Origin: JAJTGZ01 sp964403525
GTDB lineage: Bacteria; Planctomycetota; Phycisphaerae; Phycisphaerales; UBA1924
Direction: 5' to 3'
DNA: 22,900 bases
Assembly: GCA_964403525.1 (NCBI GenBank)
Contig: CAYOGE010000047.1
Coordinates: 1 to 22,900 of the forward strand
Shown here: positions 1 through 8,000 of the stretch, in pieces
Position numbering within the stretch: the stretch's first letter is position 1
Layout of the letters: each line of letters opens with the position of its first letter
The notes under the pieces: model-generated
Databases searched by the model: none
Seen by the model: the letters and a program-made list of their open reading frames with translations, nothing else
Told to the model about the DNA's origin: nothing
Program-made: the position numbers and the translations under genes

Positions 1-1384
1 ACGACAGGTCACCGCTGCCAGAGAGCACCGCCGCCGTCGCGGGGAGGTCGCCGGCCGCGTCAAGGCTGACGGCGATCGTGCCGGTGCCGGTCCGCGCCTG
101 CGCGTCAGTGATCGTAAAGGGCACTGACGTGCCGCCCTCTGAGGCCGAAGCCGGCACCGTGTAGCTGTACGAGAATACGTTGTCGCCCGCGGTCACATCA
201 CCGTTCGTCCCGTTGTCATAGAACAACTGGTTGGCCGACCCGCCGAGCGCACTGAGGTCGCCGCGGACGCTGATGCTCGTGCTGGCGGGGTTTCCACCCG
301 GCGTCACGGTCACCGTGAGGAGTGTGCTGCTGCCGACAAGCACCGAAGACGGCGAGGCCGCGCCGTTACCGCTGGGCGGGTACGGCGAAGTGTTCAGCTG
401 CGTGCGTACGTGGAGCACCGTGTTGAGGCGCGGCCCGGTGTAGCTGGAGGTCACAGCGCCCCAATTGTTCGCGATATTCGCCGGTGCCGTCATCGTGTAC
501 TGGCCGACGGCAAGGTAGTAGAAGCCCTCGGCGAGGGAGCCGTCGGCGCCGGCAAACGGAAGCCCGGCCGTCTGGCCGGGGATGACGGTGGCAGGGCGGG
601 CAATCGTTGACCCGTAGCTGATCTGCGCAAAGTACCCCGGGCCATCCAGGTCGTCATATGTGATCAGGCCCGCCGTCGTTGCGCTGTAAAGCGCCAGGTC
701 CGTGTCGTCCAGGTCCGTCGCGCTGATCGGCTGCGTCGGATCGACCGAGGTTGCGTACAGGTCAACGTAGCCAGCACCGACAGCGTTCACCGCGGGCAGC
801 TTGAGCTTGAACCAGCGGACCTCGTTGCCGGCCGTGAGGTTAATCACCTGATCGACAGAGCGGTTGGCGAGCGTGAAGTCACCAAGGTCGGTGAACCCGG
901 CGGGCGAACCGACAGGCTGGGCCGCGTCATCGAGCGTTACGGAGACGGCGTCGTACGTGGCATCATCCCCCGGATCGTTGAACGTCTCGTACGGCTCGAC
1001 GGTCCAGTTTCCGGCGGCGGCCGTCGGAGTGATGTTCACGCTGTAGCTGAATGAAACGGGGCCGGGGGGCGTCGAGAAGAGCGGCGAGAACGGTCCAAAG
1101 ACGATGTTCGCCCCTGAAGCGGTGGTAAGGCGGATGCGGCTCTCGGAGCCGTACGTCCCAGGGCCCCAGGCTGCGACGTTGCCAGCGAGTGTGACCGACT
1201 GTGCCGTATAAGCGCCCGTCGAAGTCGCGGTCACGACCGAGTTGCCGCCGCCCACGGCCGCCGTCCCGATGAGGCTCGCGCCACCGTTCAGGCTCACGTA
1301 GTTGAACGTCTCACGGGGCGCGGCGAGAGCCGCGGTCGTTCCCGCGAGAGCAGCCAATGAAATCGCGATCATCTTGGTGTTCAT
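1..1384 (-). CDS. Secreted surface-type protein, partial (N-terminal 461 residues)
   Basis: An open frame runs leftward from the ATG at 1384 to the window edge without a stop, so only the first 461 codons are present. The start is preceded by a purine-rich AGGGA about six bases upstream. The protein opens with a signal peptide (MNTKM, a hydrophobic Ala/Leu-rich stretch, then cleavage near ALA-AP). The mature part is rich in Thr, Ser, Gly and Ala with beta-type character. Near residues 400-430 there is a segment reading LSALGGSANQLFYDNGTNGD followed by VTAGDNVFSY. From memory, this resembles the module called choice-of-anchor X in planctomycete exported proteins. No catalytic motif is visible. 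The anchor or dockerin that such proteins carry would lie off the left edge. Exported status is well supported; the function is unknown. Confidence 0.75.
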   Translation of the reverse strand, partial: MNTKMIAISLAALAGTTAALAAPRETFNYVSLNGGASLIGTAAVGGGNSVVTATSTGAYTAQSVTLAGNVAAWGPGTYGSESRIRLTTASGANIVFGPFSPLFSTPPGPVSFSYSVNITPTAAAGNWTVEPYETFNDPGDDATYDAVSVTLDDAAQPVGSPAGFTDLGDFTLANRSVDQVINLTAGNEVRWFKLKLPAVNAVGAGYVDLYATSVDPTQPISATDLDDTDLALYSATTAGLITYDDLDGPGYFAQISYGSTIARPATVIPGQTAGLPFAGADGSLAEGFYYLAVGQYTMTAPANIANNWGAVTSSYTGPRLNTVLHVRTQLNTSPYPPSGNGAASPSSVLVGSSTLLTVTVTPGGNPASTSISVRGDLSALGGSANQLFYDNGTNGDVTAGDNVFSYSYTVPASASEGGTSVPFTITDAQARTGTGTIAVSLDAAGDLPATAAVLSGSGDLS

Positions 1385-1693
1385 TTCACGTCCCTTTTTA
1401 ATGGATGTCCGAGCATCGAAGAGAGAAGAACGAAACCCTGCTTCCTCCACGGGCACAGGGCACAAACCATTCCTGGCTGTCTGGTAGTAGACCACATGAA
1501 CGCGGGCCGAACCAGCAATTGTGCGCTTTTCTTAATGAATGCGGTTTCACATCGCGCCAAATCCACCGGGTTCGTCTCCGTCAGTGCGCCTAAGTCTTTT
1601 AACTTAAGTATTTTCTTGTTCCGGAAGCTGCCCTTTGGCCCGCGCTGAGCTTTGGCGTGGAACGAGGTGAGCACCCTCGCAGTTGGCGCCGGA
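1385..1693. other. Intergenic region between the ccoS end and the partial surface-protein gene
   Basis: These 309 bases hold no convincing gene. The open frames here lack ribosome binding sites and family features. An AT-rich island at about 1590-1620 contains a direct repeat TAAGTnTTTT (1591-1600 and 1605-1614) and stands out from the GC-rich surroundings. It may hold promoter or regulatory sequence for the leftward gene starting at 1384, but I could not fit a clear -35/-10 pair. No obvious hairpin plus T-tract terminator follows ccoS. Confidence 0.5.
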
Positions 1694-1858
1694 TCAGGAT
1701 GATCTGTCGTTTTCGACCGGCTTCTCGTCGGCAAGCAGGCGGAGAGGGGGGGTGTCCAAGTCGTCGTACTGCCCCGATCGCACGCACCGAACGAAGACCC
1801 ACAACGCTGCCGCGCCCATCAAAAGTGCAAGCGGAAGCACGATGACCAGCACTTCCAT
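1694..1858 (-). CDS. ccoS: cbb3-type cytochrome oxidase assembly protein CcoS
   Basis: This 54-residue protein is too short for many gene finders but is a textbook CcoS. It has one N-terminal membrane helix (MEVLVIVLPLALLMG and onward) followed by the family signature VRSGQYDDLDTP and a short charged cytoplasmic tail. CcoS is needed for cofactor (heme b and CuB) insertion into the CcoN subunit of cbb3 oxidase. The ATG overlaps the last base of the ccoI stop codon (TGATG), and a GGAGG lies about six bases upstream inside ccoI, so translation is probably coupled. It is the last gene of the oxidase operon. Length and motif both match the family. Confidence 0.93.
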   Translation of the reverse strand: MEVLVIVLPLALLMGAAALWVFVRCVRSGQYDDLDTPPLRLLADEKPVENDRSS

Positions 1859-4362
1859 CAGCCGCCTCCTGCTTCTGACAGCGCGCGGGAACTGACCACC
1901 CTGGAACGGAGCGCGATCGCGACGACCGTGAGCGACGACGCGGGCATCAGTACCGCGGCGATCACCGGGTGGATGAAACCCGTCGCGGCGAGCACGCCCG
2001 CGACGACGTTATAGAACAGCGACGCGGCAAAGATGCGCTTGACGGTAGTGATCATCCGCGGACCGGCGCGCACCAGCGCAACAATTGGTGCCAACCCCGG
2101 GCGCGCAACGTACGCATCCGCCGCGGCCATGCTCGCCTCGGCGCCTCCGTGCACGGCGATACCGACCGTCGCCGTCGCGAGGGCCGCGGCGTCGTTGACG
2201 CCGTCACCCACCATGACCACCGGACCATCGACCATGTGTGCACGGACGCGCGCCGCCTTCTCTTCCGGGCCCACACCGCCGCGGCAGTCGGAAGCATCGA
2301 GCCCGAGCCGGGCCGCAAGGCCGGCGACGATCGTGGGCTCATCACCCGAAAGGATGCCGACGCGCCAACCTGCTTTTCTAAGCGCTGCCAGCGCTTCCGG
2401 TGCATCGCCCCTCAATCGATCGCCCAGCACGACAACCGCCGAGAGGACACCGTCGATTGCGATCAGCGTGGGTGTCTGGAGTTCGGCCCCCGCCTCTTTG
2501 ATCAGCGCCGCGAGGTACGGTGGGAGGTCAGGCCGTGAGCGCTCAATGACGAACCTCTCGTTGCCGACGGCGACACGGTGCCCATCAACTACACCAAAGA
2601 TGCCCCCTTGATCGGTCTGCTCGACGCTTGTTGCCCGCAGACTCGTCGGGAATGCCTCTCGCAGCGCCGCCGCAATCGGGTGGGTCGCCTCGCGTTCGAG
2701 GGCCGCGGCCAATTGCATCGCCCGGCGGTCGCCCTCCGCACGCACGACGCGCATGCGCCCTTCCGTCAGCGTGCCCGTCTTGTCGAGCAGGATCAGTCCC
2801 GGCTTTGCCAAGCGCTCGAGCACCTCGCCGTCCTTGATCAAGAGTCCGTGCCGGGCCGCCTGCCCGATCGCCGCGTGGACGGCAAGCGGCGCAGCAAAGC
2901 CGAGGGCGCACGGGCACGTGACGATGAGCAGCGCGACGGCATGGTCGATCGCGTGGGCCGGATCGATAAACCACCAGAAAGCACCGACCACCACCGCTGA
3001 GACCGCGACGGCGGCCACGAATGGACGAGCGATCGAGTCGGCGAACCGCACAATCGCGGGACGCCGCGCGGAACACCGCTCGACGAGCTCCATGAGCCGG
3101 CCCGCGCGCGTCCGGCGCCCCGTCGCCGTTGCTCGCACGCGGATCACCGCCGACTGGTTTACCGTGCCCGCAAGCACCTCGCCGCCCTCACAGATCCACA
3201 CCGGCCTTGACTCGCCGGTGAGCATCGCCTGATCGACGGTTGTACGGCCGCTCACTACCTGCCCGTCCACGGGCACGCTCTCTCCGGGGCGAACCTCAAC
3301 GACATCGCCCGCGGTGATCGCTTCGATCGGCACTCGCCGCAAGACGCCCCGCGGATCAACAACCGAAGCGCTTCCGGAGGTGAGGCAGAAGAGCAGTTCC
3401 ACGCTGCTCGCCGCGATCCGCTGTTGCCTCGCGCCGAAGAACCTGCCCACCAGGAGCAGGAACACAAGCATCGTGAGCGAGTCGAAGTAGACCTCGCCGC
3501 GATTCAGAACAGTGTTCGCCAGACCCATCAGGCCGCCGGCGAGCAGCGCGAGCGCGATCGGCGCGTCAATGGAGGGTGTGCCGCCGCGGACCGAAGCCCA
3601 GGCGCCCTTGAAGAACGCCCTCCCGGGTCCGGCAAGGCTGGCAAAGCCGACAGCGAGCGAGAGCCACCGGAACGTCCCTTCGATCGCTGGCGACATCGAA
3701 CCGCCGAAGAGCCCGCCGTAGAGCGCGAACGAGAAGAGCATGACGTTGCCGGCGCACGCCCCGGCAACGGCGATCTGCACGAGTTGCTTCCGCTCGCTCG
3801 TTCGCACGGCGTCACGGGCAGCGTTGCCGCGCGGGGCGTGCGGCGTGTAGCCGAGCCTTGCCAGCGCGCCCGCGATCCGCGATGGAGAGACCCGCTGGGG
3901 ATCGAACACGACGCTCACGGTCGATCGCCCGATGTAGACCGTGGCGGAGTAGACGCCCGCGAGCATGCGCGGGAGGTGCTCCAGCAGCCACACGCACGCG
4001 GCGCAGTGCATTCCCTCGAGCACCAGGTCGAGCCGCTTCGCTCCCTCAGGGCCGACAGGTTCGGCGGGCTTGACGTACGCGGTGGCGAAGGCGGGGTCGT
4101 CGAATTCTGCGAAGGCCTCGCCGTCAGTGAGCGACCGCGGACCGTGTTCGCCGGCGCGAGCCATCAGCTCGTAGTAGCCGCCCAGACCGCACGAATTGAT
4201 GACGCTGTAGGCCCCCTCGCACCCGCTGCAGCAGAACTGCACATCGGCCAGCGGACGGATCAGCCCCCGCGGCACGTCCAGCCCGCAGTGCGTGCAGACA
4301 GCGCGAACCGCACGCGCACGCGGCGGCGCAACTGTCTCGGGTTGCGGTGCCTCAGTGATCAT
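1858..4362 (-). CDS. ccoI: Copper-translocating P-type ATPase CcoI/FixI
   Basis: This 834-aa P1B-type ATPase exports copper across the membrane for cbb3 oxidase assembly. In order it has an N-terminal Cys-rich metal-binding ribbon (C23xxC26, C44-C45-xx-C48), a heavy-metal-associated domain with GMHCAAC (C120, C123), eight predicted membrane helices, the actuator TGES (382-385), the ion-pathway motif CPC (483-485), the phosphorylation motif DKTGT (D527), the HP motif (561-562) and the hinge GDGVND (719-724). The extra N-terminal ribbon is typical of the CcoI subgroup rather than CopA. The ATG at 4362 is chosen; it overlaps the upstream safE-like gene by 11 bases and lacks a good Shine-Dalgarno. 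A TTG at 4398 would add 12 residues. The stop overlaps the ccoS start. Confidence 0.96.
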   Translation of the reverse strand: MITEAPQPETVAPPRARAVRAVCTHCGLDVPRGLIRPLADVQFCCSGCEGAYSVINSCGLGGYYELMARAGEHGPRSLTDGEAFAEFDDPAFATAYVKPAEPVGPEGAKRLDLVLEGMHCAACVWLLEHLPRMLAGVYSATVYIGRSTVSVVFDPQRVSPSRIAGALARLGYTPHAPRGNAARDAVRTSERKQLVQIAVAGACAGNVMLFSFALYGGLFGGSMSPAIEGTFRWLSLAVGFASLAGPGRAFFKGAWASVRGGTPSIDAPIALALLAGGLMGLANTVLNRGEVYFDSLTMLVFLLLVGRFFGARQQRIAASSVELLFCLTSGSASVVDPRGVLRRVPIEAITAGDVVEVRPGESVPVDGQVVSGRTTVDQAMLTGESRPVWICEGGEVLAGTVNQSAVIRVRATATGRRTRAGRLMELVERCSARRPAIVRFADSIARPFVAAVAVSAVVVGAFWWFIDPAHAIDHAVALLIVTCPCALGFAAPLAVHAAIGQAARHGLLIKDGEVLERLAKPGLILLDKTGTLTEGRMRVVRAEGDRRAMQLAAALEREATHPIAAALREAFPTSLRATSVEQTDQGGIFGVVDGHRVAVGNERFVIERSRPDLPPYLAALIKEAGAELQTPTLIAIDGVLSAVVVLGDRLRGDAPEALAALRKAGWRVGILSGDEPTIVAGLAARLGLDASDCRGGVGPEEKAARVRAHMVDGPVVMVGDGVNDAAALATATVGIAVHGGAEASMAAADAYVARPGLAPIVALVRAGPRMITTVKRIFAASLFYNVVAGVLAATGFIHPVIAAVLMPASSLTVVAIALRSRVVSSRALSEAGGG

Positions 4363-5119
4363 TGCAGCACGGAAGGGGCGAGTCGGCACTCGGAACAAGG
4401 GGCGGACTCACCCCGTGGGATTCAGCGCTGTGCGCAGGCAGCGGAATCCCGATCAGGCTTGCCCGGTGGACGAGCGTGACCAGGCCCACCACGATCAGCA
4501 GCGACGCGGCAAGCACCGGCGCGTACGCGCCGATCGGGCCGCTCAGACGGCGCGCGCCAGCACCGATGGTCGCCATCACCGGCAGCGTCCCCAGCCAGAA
4601 CACGCCCATCACCGCGCCCGCGGTGACAGGATGAGCCGTGCCCGCGGCTGTGACCACAAACGCGTAGAGCCAGCCGCACGGGAGGAGGGTTGTCAGAAGC
4701 CCGATCGCGAACGCGCGAGGAAACGGGCTGAGCAGCCAGGCCGCCCTGTGCCCACGCTGAGCCAGCCGCGCCATCCAGGCCGGCGCGGCCGGCGCACCGT
4801 GGCGAACGCCCAGCACGCGCAGCAGCGCGAGCAGCCCGAACACGACGAGCGTGGCGGCGGCCACGATGGTGGCCGTCCGCTGCACATTCACCAACGAACC
4901 GCCCAGGTCCAGTGTCGCCCCCAACGTTCCGGCGACAACGCCGAAAGCAAGGTACGTCAACAAGCGGCCGAAGTGATAGGCACCCTGGAGCGACCACGGT
5001 CGCGACACCGCAGAGCCGTTCCCGCTCACCGCCAGCACCACAAACGCGCCGCACATGCCCGCGCAGTGCAGACTCCCCAGCAGGCTCGCCGATAGCACAG
5101 CAATGAGCAGTGCGGTCAT
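4352..5119 (-). CDS. Sulfite exporter TauE/SafE-family membrane protein in the cco operon
   Basis: This is a 255-residue polytopic membrane protein with about six hydrophobic segments. Near the N-terminus it carries the family hallmark GSLHCAGMCG (about residues 15-24), and a second motif LLPCGWLY lies mid-protein. This TauE/SafE (UreH-like) subgroup is often found inside cbb3 operons between fixH and ccoI. A role in metal handling or oxidase maturation is inferred from that context and the His-Cys-Met-Cys motif; it is not demonstrated. The C-terminus ends in CCNDH, another possible metal-binding cluster. The ATG overlaps the fixH stop (ATGA) and has a GGAGG-type ribosome binding site upstream. 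An upstream in-frame extension would run deep into fixH and is not favoured. Confidence 0.88.
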   Translation of the reverse strand: MTALLIAVLSASLLGSLHCAGMCGAFVVLAVSGNGSAVSRPWSLQGAYHFGRLLTYLAFGVVAGTLGATLDLGGSLVNVQRTATIVAAATLVVFGLLALLRVLGVRHGAPAAPAWMARLAQRGHRAAWLLSPFPRAFAIGLLTTLLPCGWLYAFVVTAAGTAHPVTAGAVMGVFWLGTLPVMATIGAGARRLSGPIGAYAPVLAASLLIVVGLVTLVHRASLIGIPLPAHSAESHGVSPPLVPSADSPLPCCNDH

Positions 5120-5667
5120 GGCTCCCTCCCCTCCGGTGGCGCGCCGGGCACAAGCAGTGAACGGACAAACGTCGCCGTGTCCGGGCCACGCCTGACCCGC
5201 AAGCGCACCTCCCACACACCCCCGCGCTCCAGCGGCACTTCGGCCTCGTACACCCCTCCCCCCACACCCGTTGCGAAGACGTTGAACCGTTCCCCCGACC
5301 GGGACTGCGCGAACGCCTCGCATCGCACCTCAGCGCCATCCAGAGGCGCTCCGCGCTCAGCCGTCGATGGTCCCGTGAGCGTGACGCGGAGCAGGGGTGA
5401 GCCGGCGCCGGCGCACGGTTCCACCCGCTCGACGGTCACACCCCAGCCGAGCGCAACGCCCTTGTCGCGTTCGCGGGCCAAACGATCCCACGTGACGGCT
5501 TTCTGGTAATAGTCAGGCTCAATCGCGAACGACGCGTCGCGCGTCGCGCACACGACGGTAACGGCGACAATGCAGGCGTTGAGCAAGATCAGCCCGACGA
5601 TCATCGCCGGCCACCACTTGCCCGAGCCGGGACCGTCGCCAACCGTCCGCGTCGGCGCGTGCGTCAT
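5116..5667 (-). CDS. ccoH: FixH/CcoH-family cbb3 oxidase assembly protein
   Basis: This 183-aa protein has one N-terminal membrane helix (about residues 19-41) and a periplasmic domain with the FixH signature EPDYYQKAVTWD (about 50-61), followed by a beta-rich region. FixH/CcoH proteins interact with the cbb3 complex and are needed for its stable assembly. The ATG overlaps the ccoG stop in ATGA, and GGGAG lies about seven bases upstream. It sits directly between ccoG and the SafE-family gene, both of which it overlaps by four bases. Sequence similarity outside the signature is low in this family, so the call leans on the motif, topology and position. Confidence 0.9.
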   Translation of the reverse strand: MTHAPTRTVGDGPGSGKWWPAMIVGLILLNACIVAVTVVCATRDASFAIEPDYYQKAVTWDRLARERDKGVALGWGVTVERVEPCAGAGSPLLRVTLTGPSTAERGAPLDGAEVRCEAFAQSRSGERFNVFATGVGGGVYEAEVPLERGGVWEVRLRVRRGPDTATFVRSLLVPGAPPEGREP

Positions 5668-7115
5668 TTCGAAGCTCCCGCTCGGGTCGGGGCCGGCGGC
5701 TCGTTCTCACGGCGGGTGCCCGCCGGTCCAAGCGCCGTGAACGACACACGTTTCTCGTTCCCGTTCCCGTCAGTGATCTCGACCTGAACCGGGCAGGTGC
5801 CAAGCGCACCGAATTCCTCACGGCCAAGAACGATCGATCCTCCCTGCGTGCGCATCTGACCCGGCTCGACCGACATCGGGTTCTCGTCCAGGTGAACCTC
5901 CCCGCCGATCGGCTGGACCACCCGAACCGCGTAGGAGGCCAAGCGGTCTGTCCGATTCGTCAGCTTCAACTGCACCGTGCCAACAACCCGCCCGTCGGTG
6001 CCGATGGAGTAGGGCTGACCGCGACCGCGCAGAAGACGGACGTCAACGGGCGAGGAGGTCATCAAGAGCGTTGTCAGCGCCGCGAAGATCACCACCAGCA
6101 TGGCGCTGTAAATCAACACGCGCGGCCGGAACGCCGCGCCCGGCCTCCCCTCCAGCGACCGCTGCGAGGCATACCGGATCAGCCCGGGCGGGCGCTTGAG
6201 CCTGGACATCACTTCGTCGCAGGCGTCGATGCACTGGGTGCACGCCACACACTCCATCTGCAGCCCGTCGCGGATGTCGATGCCCGTGGGGCAGGTCGTC
6301 ACGCAGCGCAGGCAGTCGACGCAGTCACCGGTCGCGCGGGGCTCGTCGGCGCCGGCGATCTTCAGCCGTATGTCGCCGCGCTTGACCTTGCCGCGCGGCT
6401 CGCCGCGCGCTCGGTCGTATCCGACGACGAGCGAGCCCCGGTCGAGCATCACAGACTGCATGCGCCCGTACGGGCAGGCGATGATGCACAGCTGCTCGCG
6501 GAAGAAGGCGAAGTCGAACATCATCAGGCCGGTCGTAGCGGCCATGATCATGAACGGGACCGGGTGCCTCAGCGGCGACTGCTGCACCCACCCCAGGAGC
6601 GTTTCGATGCCGACGAAGTACGCCAGGAACGTGTGCGCAAGCAATGCCGAGAGGATCAGGTAGACCGGCAGCTTCAGCGCGGACAGCCACGCCGCCCGCT
6701 TGCGCGGGCTGCCCGGCTCGCCCTGGAGCAGCCGCTCGAGCGGCCTGAACACAAACTCGAGGTACACCGTCTGCGGGCACCCCCAGCCGCACCACACCCG
6801 CCCCAGAACGGCCGTCGCGAAGAACACCGCAACGAAGACGCCCACGATCAGCAGCGCCAGCAGGGGCGTATCGGTGGGCAGGAACGTGCGCCCAAAGAGC
6901 GTGAACTCGCGGCGAACGATGTCGAGCAGCACCGCCGGCTTGTCGTTGATCCGCAGGTAGGGGAGACCGACAAAGAGCGCGATCAGCCCGTACGCCACGG
7001 CCCGGCGCCTTCGCCAGAAGCGTCCGTGCGACGGGCGCGGCTTCAACCACCGGCGCGAACCGTCGCTGTTGAGCGTTGAGAGAACTCTCGCTTCGGGTTG
7101 TAGCAGGCTCTCCAA
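5664..7115 (-). CDS. ccoG: Cytochrome c oxidase accessory protein CcoG/FixG
   Basis: This 483-aa membrane-bound ferredoxin-like protein belongs to the family implicated in copper reduction during cbb3 oxidase assembly. It has five or so membrane helices and the motifs WCGWGCPQ (C109, C113) and CIIACPYGRM (C210, C214). Two 4Fe-4S clusters are indicated by C265/C268/C271/C275-P and C289/C292/C295/C299. The C-terminal third is an Ig-like periplasmic domain typical of FixG. The start is a TTG at 7115, supported by an AGGAG five bases upstream (7121-7125 on the plus strand) and by conserved sequence just after it. It lies 28 bases after ccoP and overlaps ccoH by four. Confidence 0.96.
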   Translation of the reverse strand: MESLLQPEARVLSTLNSDGSRRWLKPRPSHGRFWRRRRAVAYGLIALFVGLPYLRINDKPAVLLDIVRREFTLFGRTFLPTDTPLLALLIVGVFVAVFFATAVLGRVWCGWGCPQTVYLEFVFRPLERLLQGEPGSPRKRAAWLSALKLPVYLILSALLAHTFLAYFVGIETLLGWVQQSPLRHPVPFMIMAATTGLMMFDFAFFREQLCIIACPYGRMQSVMLDRGSLVVGYDRARGEPRGKVKRGDIRLKIAGADEPRATGDCVDCLRCVTTCPTGIDIRDGLQMECVACTQCIDACDEVMSRLKRPPGLIRYASQRSLEGRPGAAFRPRVLIYSAMLVVIFAALTTLLMTSSPVDVRLLRGRGQPYSIGTDGRVVGTVQLKLTNRTDRLASYAVRVVQPIGGEVHLDENPMSVEPGQMRTQGGSIVLGREEFGALGTCPVQVEITDGNGNEKRVSFTALGPAGTRRENEPPAPTRAGASK

Positions 7116-7120
7116 TTCGA

Positions 7121-7125
7121 CTCCT
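7121..7125 (-). promoter_or_regulatory. Ribosome binding site fixing the TTG start of ccoG
   Basis: AGGAG on the minus strand, five bases before the TTG codon at 7113-7115. There is no in-frame ATG nearby, so this site decides the start. Confidence 0.7.
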
Positions 7126-7143
7126 GATCGAGCGTCCGAGGGT

Positions 7144-7782
7144 CTACTTGGCCGGAACCGCCGGCGCAGCCGGCGGGGCGGAGGGTGACAGCGCGGGCCA
7201 CGCGGGGATCACCACGCCCTCAGGCGCCCGGCCGGGGACGTTCGTTCCGCGCAGAGAGGCGACGTATGCGCTGACGAGGATGATCTCGTTGTCGGTCAGC
7301 CGGCCGCGCCAAGAGGGCATCGCCATGTTGTTCGCGCCGCCGCGAACCACAACGGGAATATCGGTGATGACCTTGACGTTCTTGTATGCGTCGTCGGTCA
7401 GATTGGGACCAACGTCTCCCTGCCCCTGGCGCCCGTGGCAAGCCACGCAGTTGGCCTTGAAGATGCTTGCGCCAACGGGCATCCAGTCAGGGTTGCGCCC
7501 CATCGAAAGCAGCGTCTGCTCATCTCCCTTCAGATCACCGAGCTTGGCGAACATCGCCTTGTTCGCCTCGGCGACGTCCTCCTCCCACTCAGCAAACACC
7601 GTCGGGGGCGTCGTGTTCAGCTCGTACCTGACCCAGTAGAAACACGCCCAGACAAACGACAGCGCAAAGATCATCGTCCACCAGCCGGGCGTCGGGTTGT
7701 CGTACTCCTGGATCCCGTCGTAGACGTGACCGGTCAGCGAGTCTGGCTCGGCCGCCCGCGTTGTGTTCACTTCGTTGCTCAC
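7144..7782 (-). CDS. ccoP: cbb3-type cytochrome c oxidase subunit CcoP-like, single heme c
   Basis: This 212-aa subunit feeds electrons to the catalytic subunit. The N-terminal CcoP domain is recognisable (DGIQEYDNPTPGWW, residues 22-35) and is followed by one membrane helix (about 34-50). A cytochrome c domain follows, with one heme-binding CVACH (C112, C115, H116) and a likely axial Met in NNMAMPSW (M155). Classical proteobacterial CcoP has two CxxCH motifs; only one is present here. The tail is a Pro/Ala-rich extension. The GTG start at 7782 has a strong AAAGGAGG about seven bases upstream and overlaps the ccoQ stop by four bases (GTGA). Confidence 0.93.
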   Translation of the reverse strand: MSNEVNTTRAAEPDSLTGHVYDGIQEYDNPTPGWWTMIFALSFVWACFYWVRYELNTTPPTVFAEWEEDVAEANKAMFAKLGDLKGDEQTLLSMGRNPDWMPVGASIFKANCVACHGRQGQGDVGPNLTDDAYKNVKVITDIPVVVRGGANNMAMPSWRGRLTDNEIILVSAYVASLRGTNVPGRAPEGVVIPAWPALSPSAPPAAPAVPAK

Positions 7783-7985
7783 CGTAACGCCTCCTTTGCG
7801 GGCGACCTGCCCGCTCTGGCGGGGGTCTCTGGCTCAAGCGGAAGGCGCGCCCAATCGGCACGGGTCTTCCGGTCAGTCCGAAGCGCCCTCGCCGTCACCA
7901 GCACAAACACACCGGCAAACAGCACCATCGCCAGCGTCGGGTAGGTTGCAAGGTCCATGCTGCCCATGATGTCGCTCAGTCGCAC
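7779..7985 (-). CDS. ccoQ: CcoQ-like small membrane subunit of cbb3 oxidase
   Basis: This 68-residue protein has one membrane helix (about residues 13-32, YPTLAMVLFAGVFVLV) followed by a basic and then proline-containing cytoplasmic tail. CcoQ proteins are short and poorly conserved; they stabilise the assembled cbb3 complex. The assignment rests mainly on size, topology and position between ccoNO and ccoP. The start is the GTG at 7985, supported by AAGGAGA six bases upstream; internal ATG codons at residues 7 and 10 lack such a site. It begins 15 bases after the ccoNO stop and ends overlapping ccoP. Confidence 0.82.
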   Translation of the reverse strand: MRLSDIMGSMDLATYPTLAMVLFAGVFVLVTARALRTDRKTRADWARLPLEPETPARAGRSPAKEALR

Positions 7986-8000
7986 GGGGTTCTCCTTTGC

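Noticed and set aside
1381..1734. Minus-strand open frame of 117 codons between ccoS and the partial surface protein
   Set aside because: It overlaps ccoS in another frame and has no ribosome binding site, no recognisable domain and mixed composition. It is treated as non-coding.
3424..4479. Long plus-strand open frame (351 codons) opposite ccoI
   Set aside because: It is antisense to a well-supported P-type ATPase, is Arg/Pro/Glu-rich with no family features, and arises from GC-rich codon structure.
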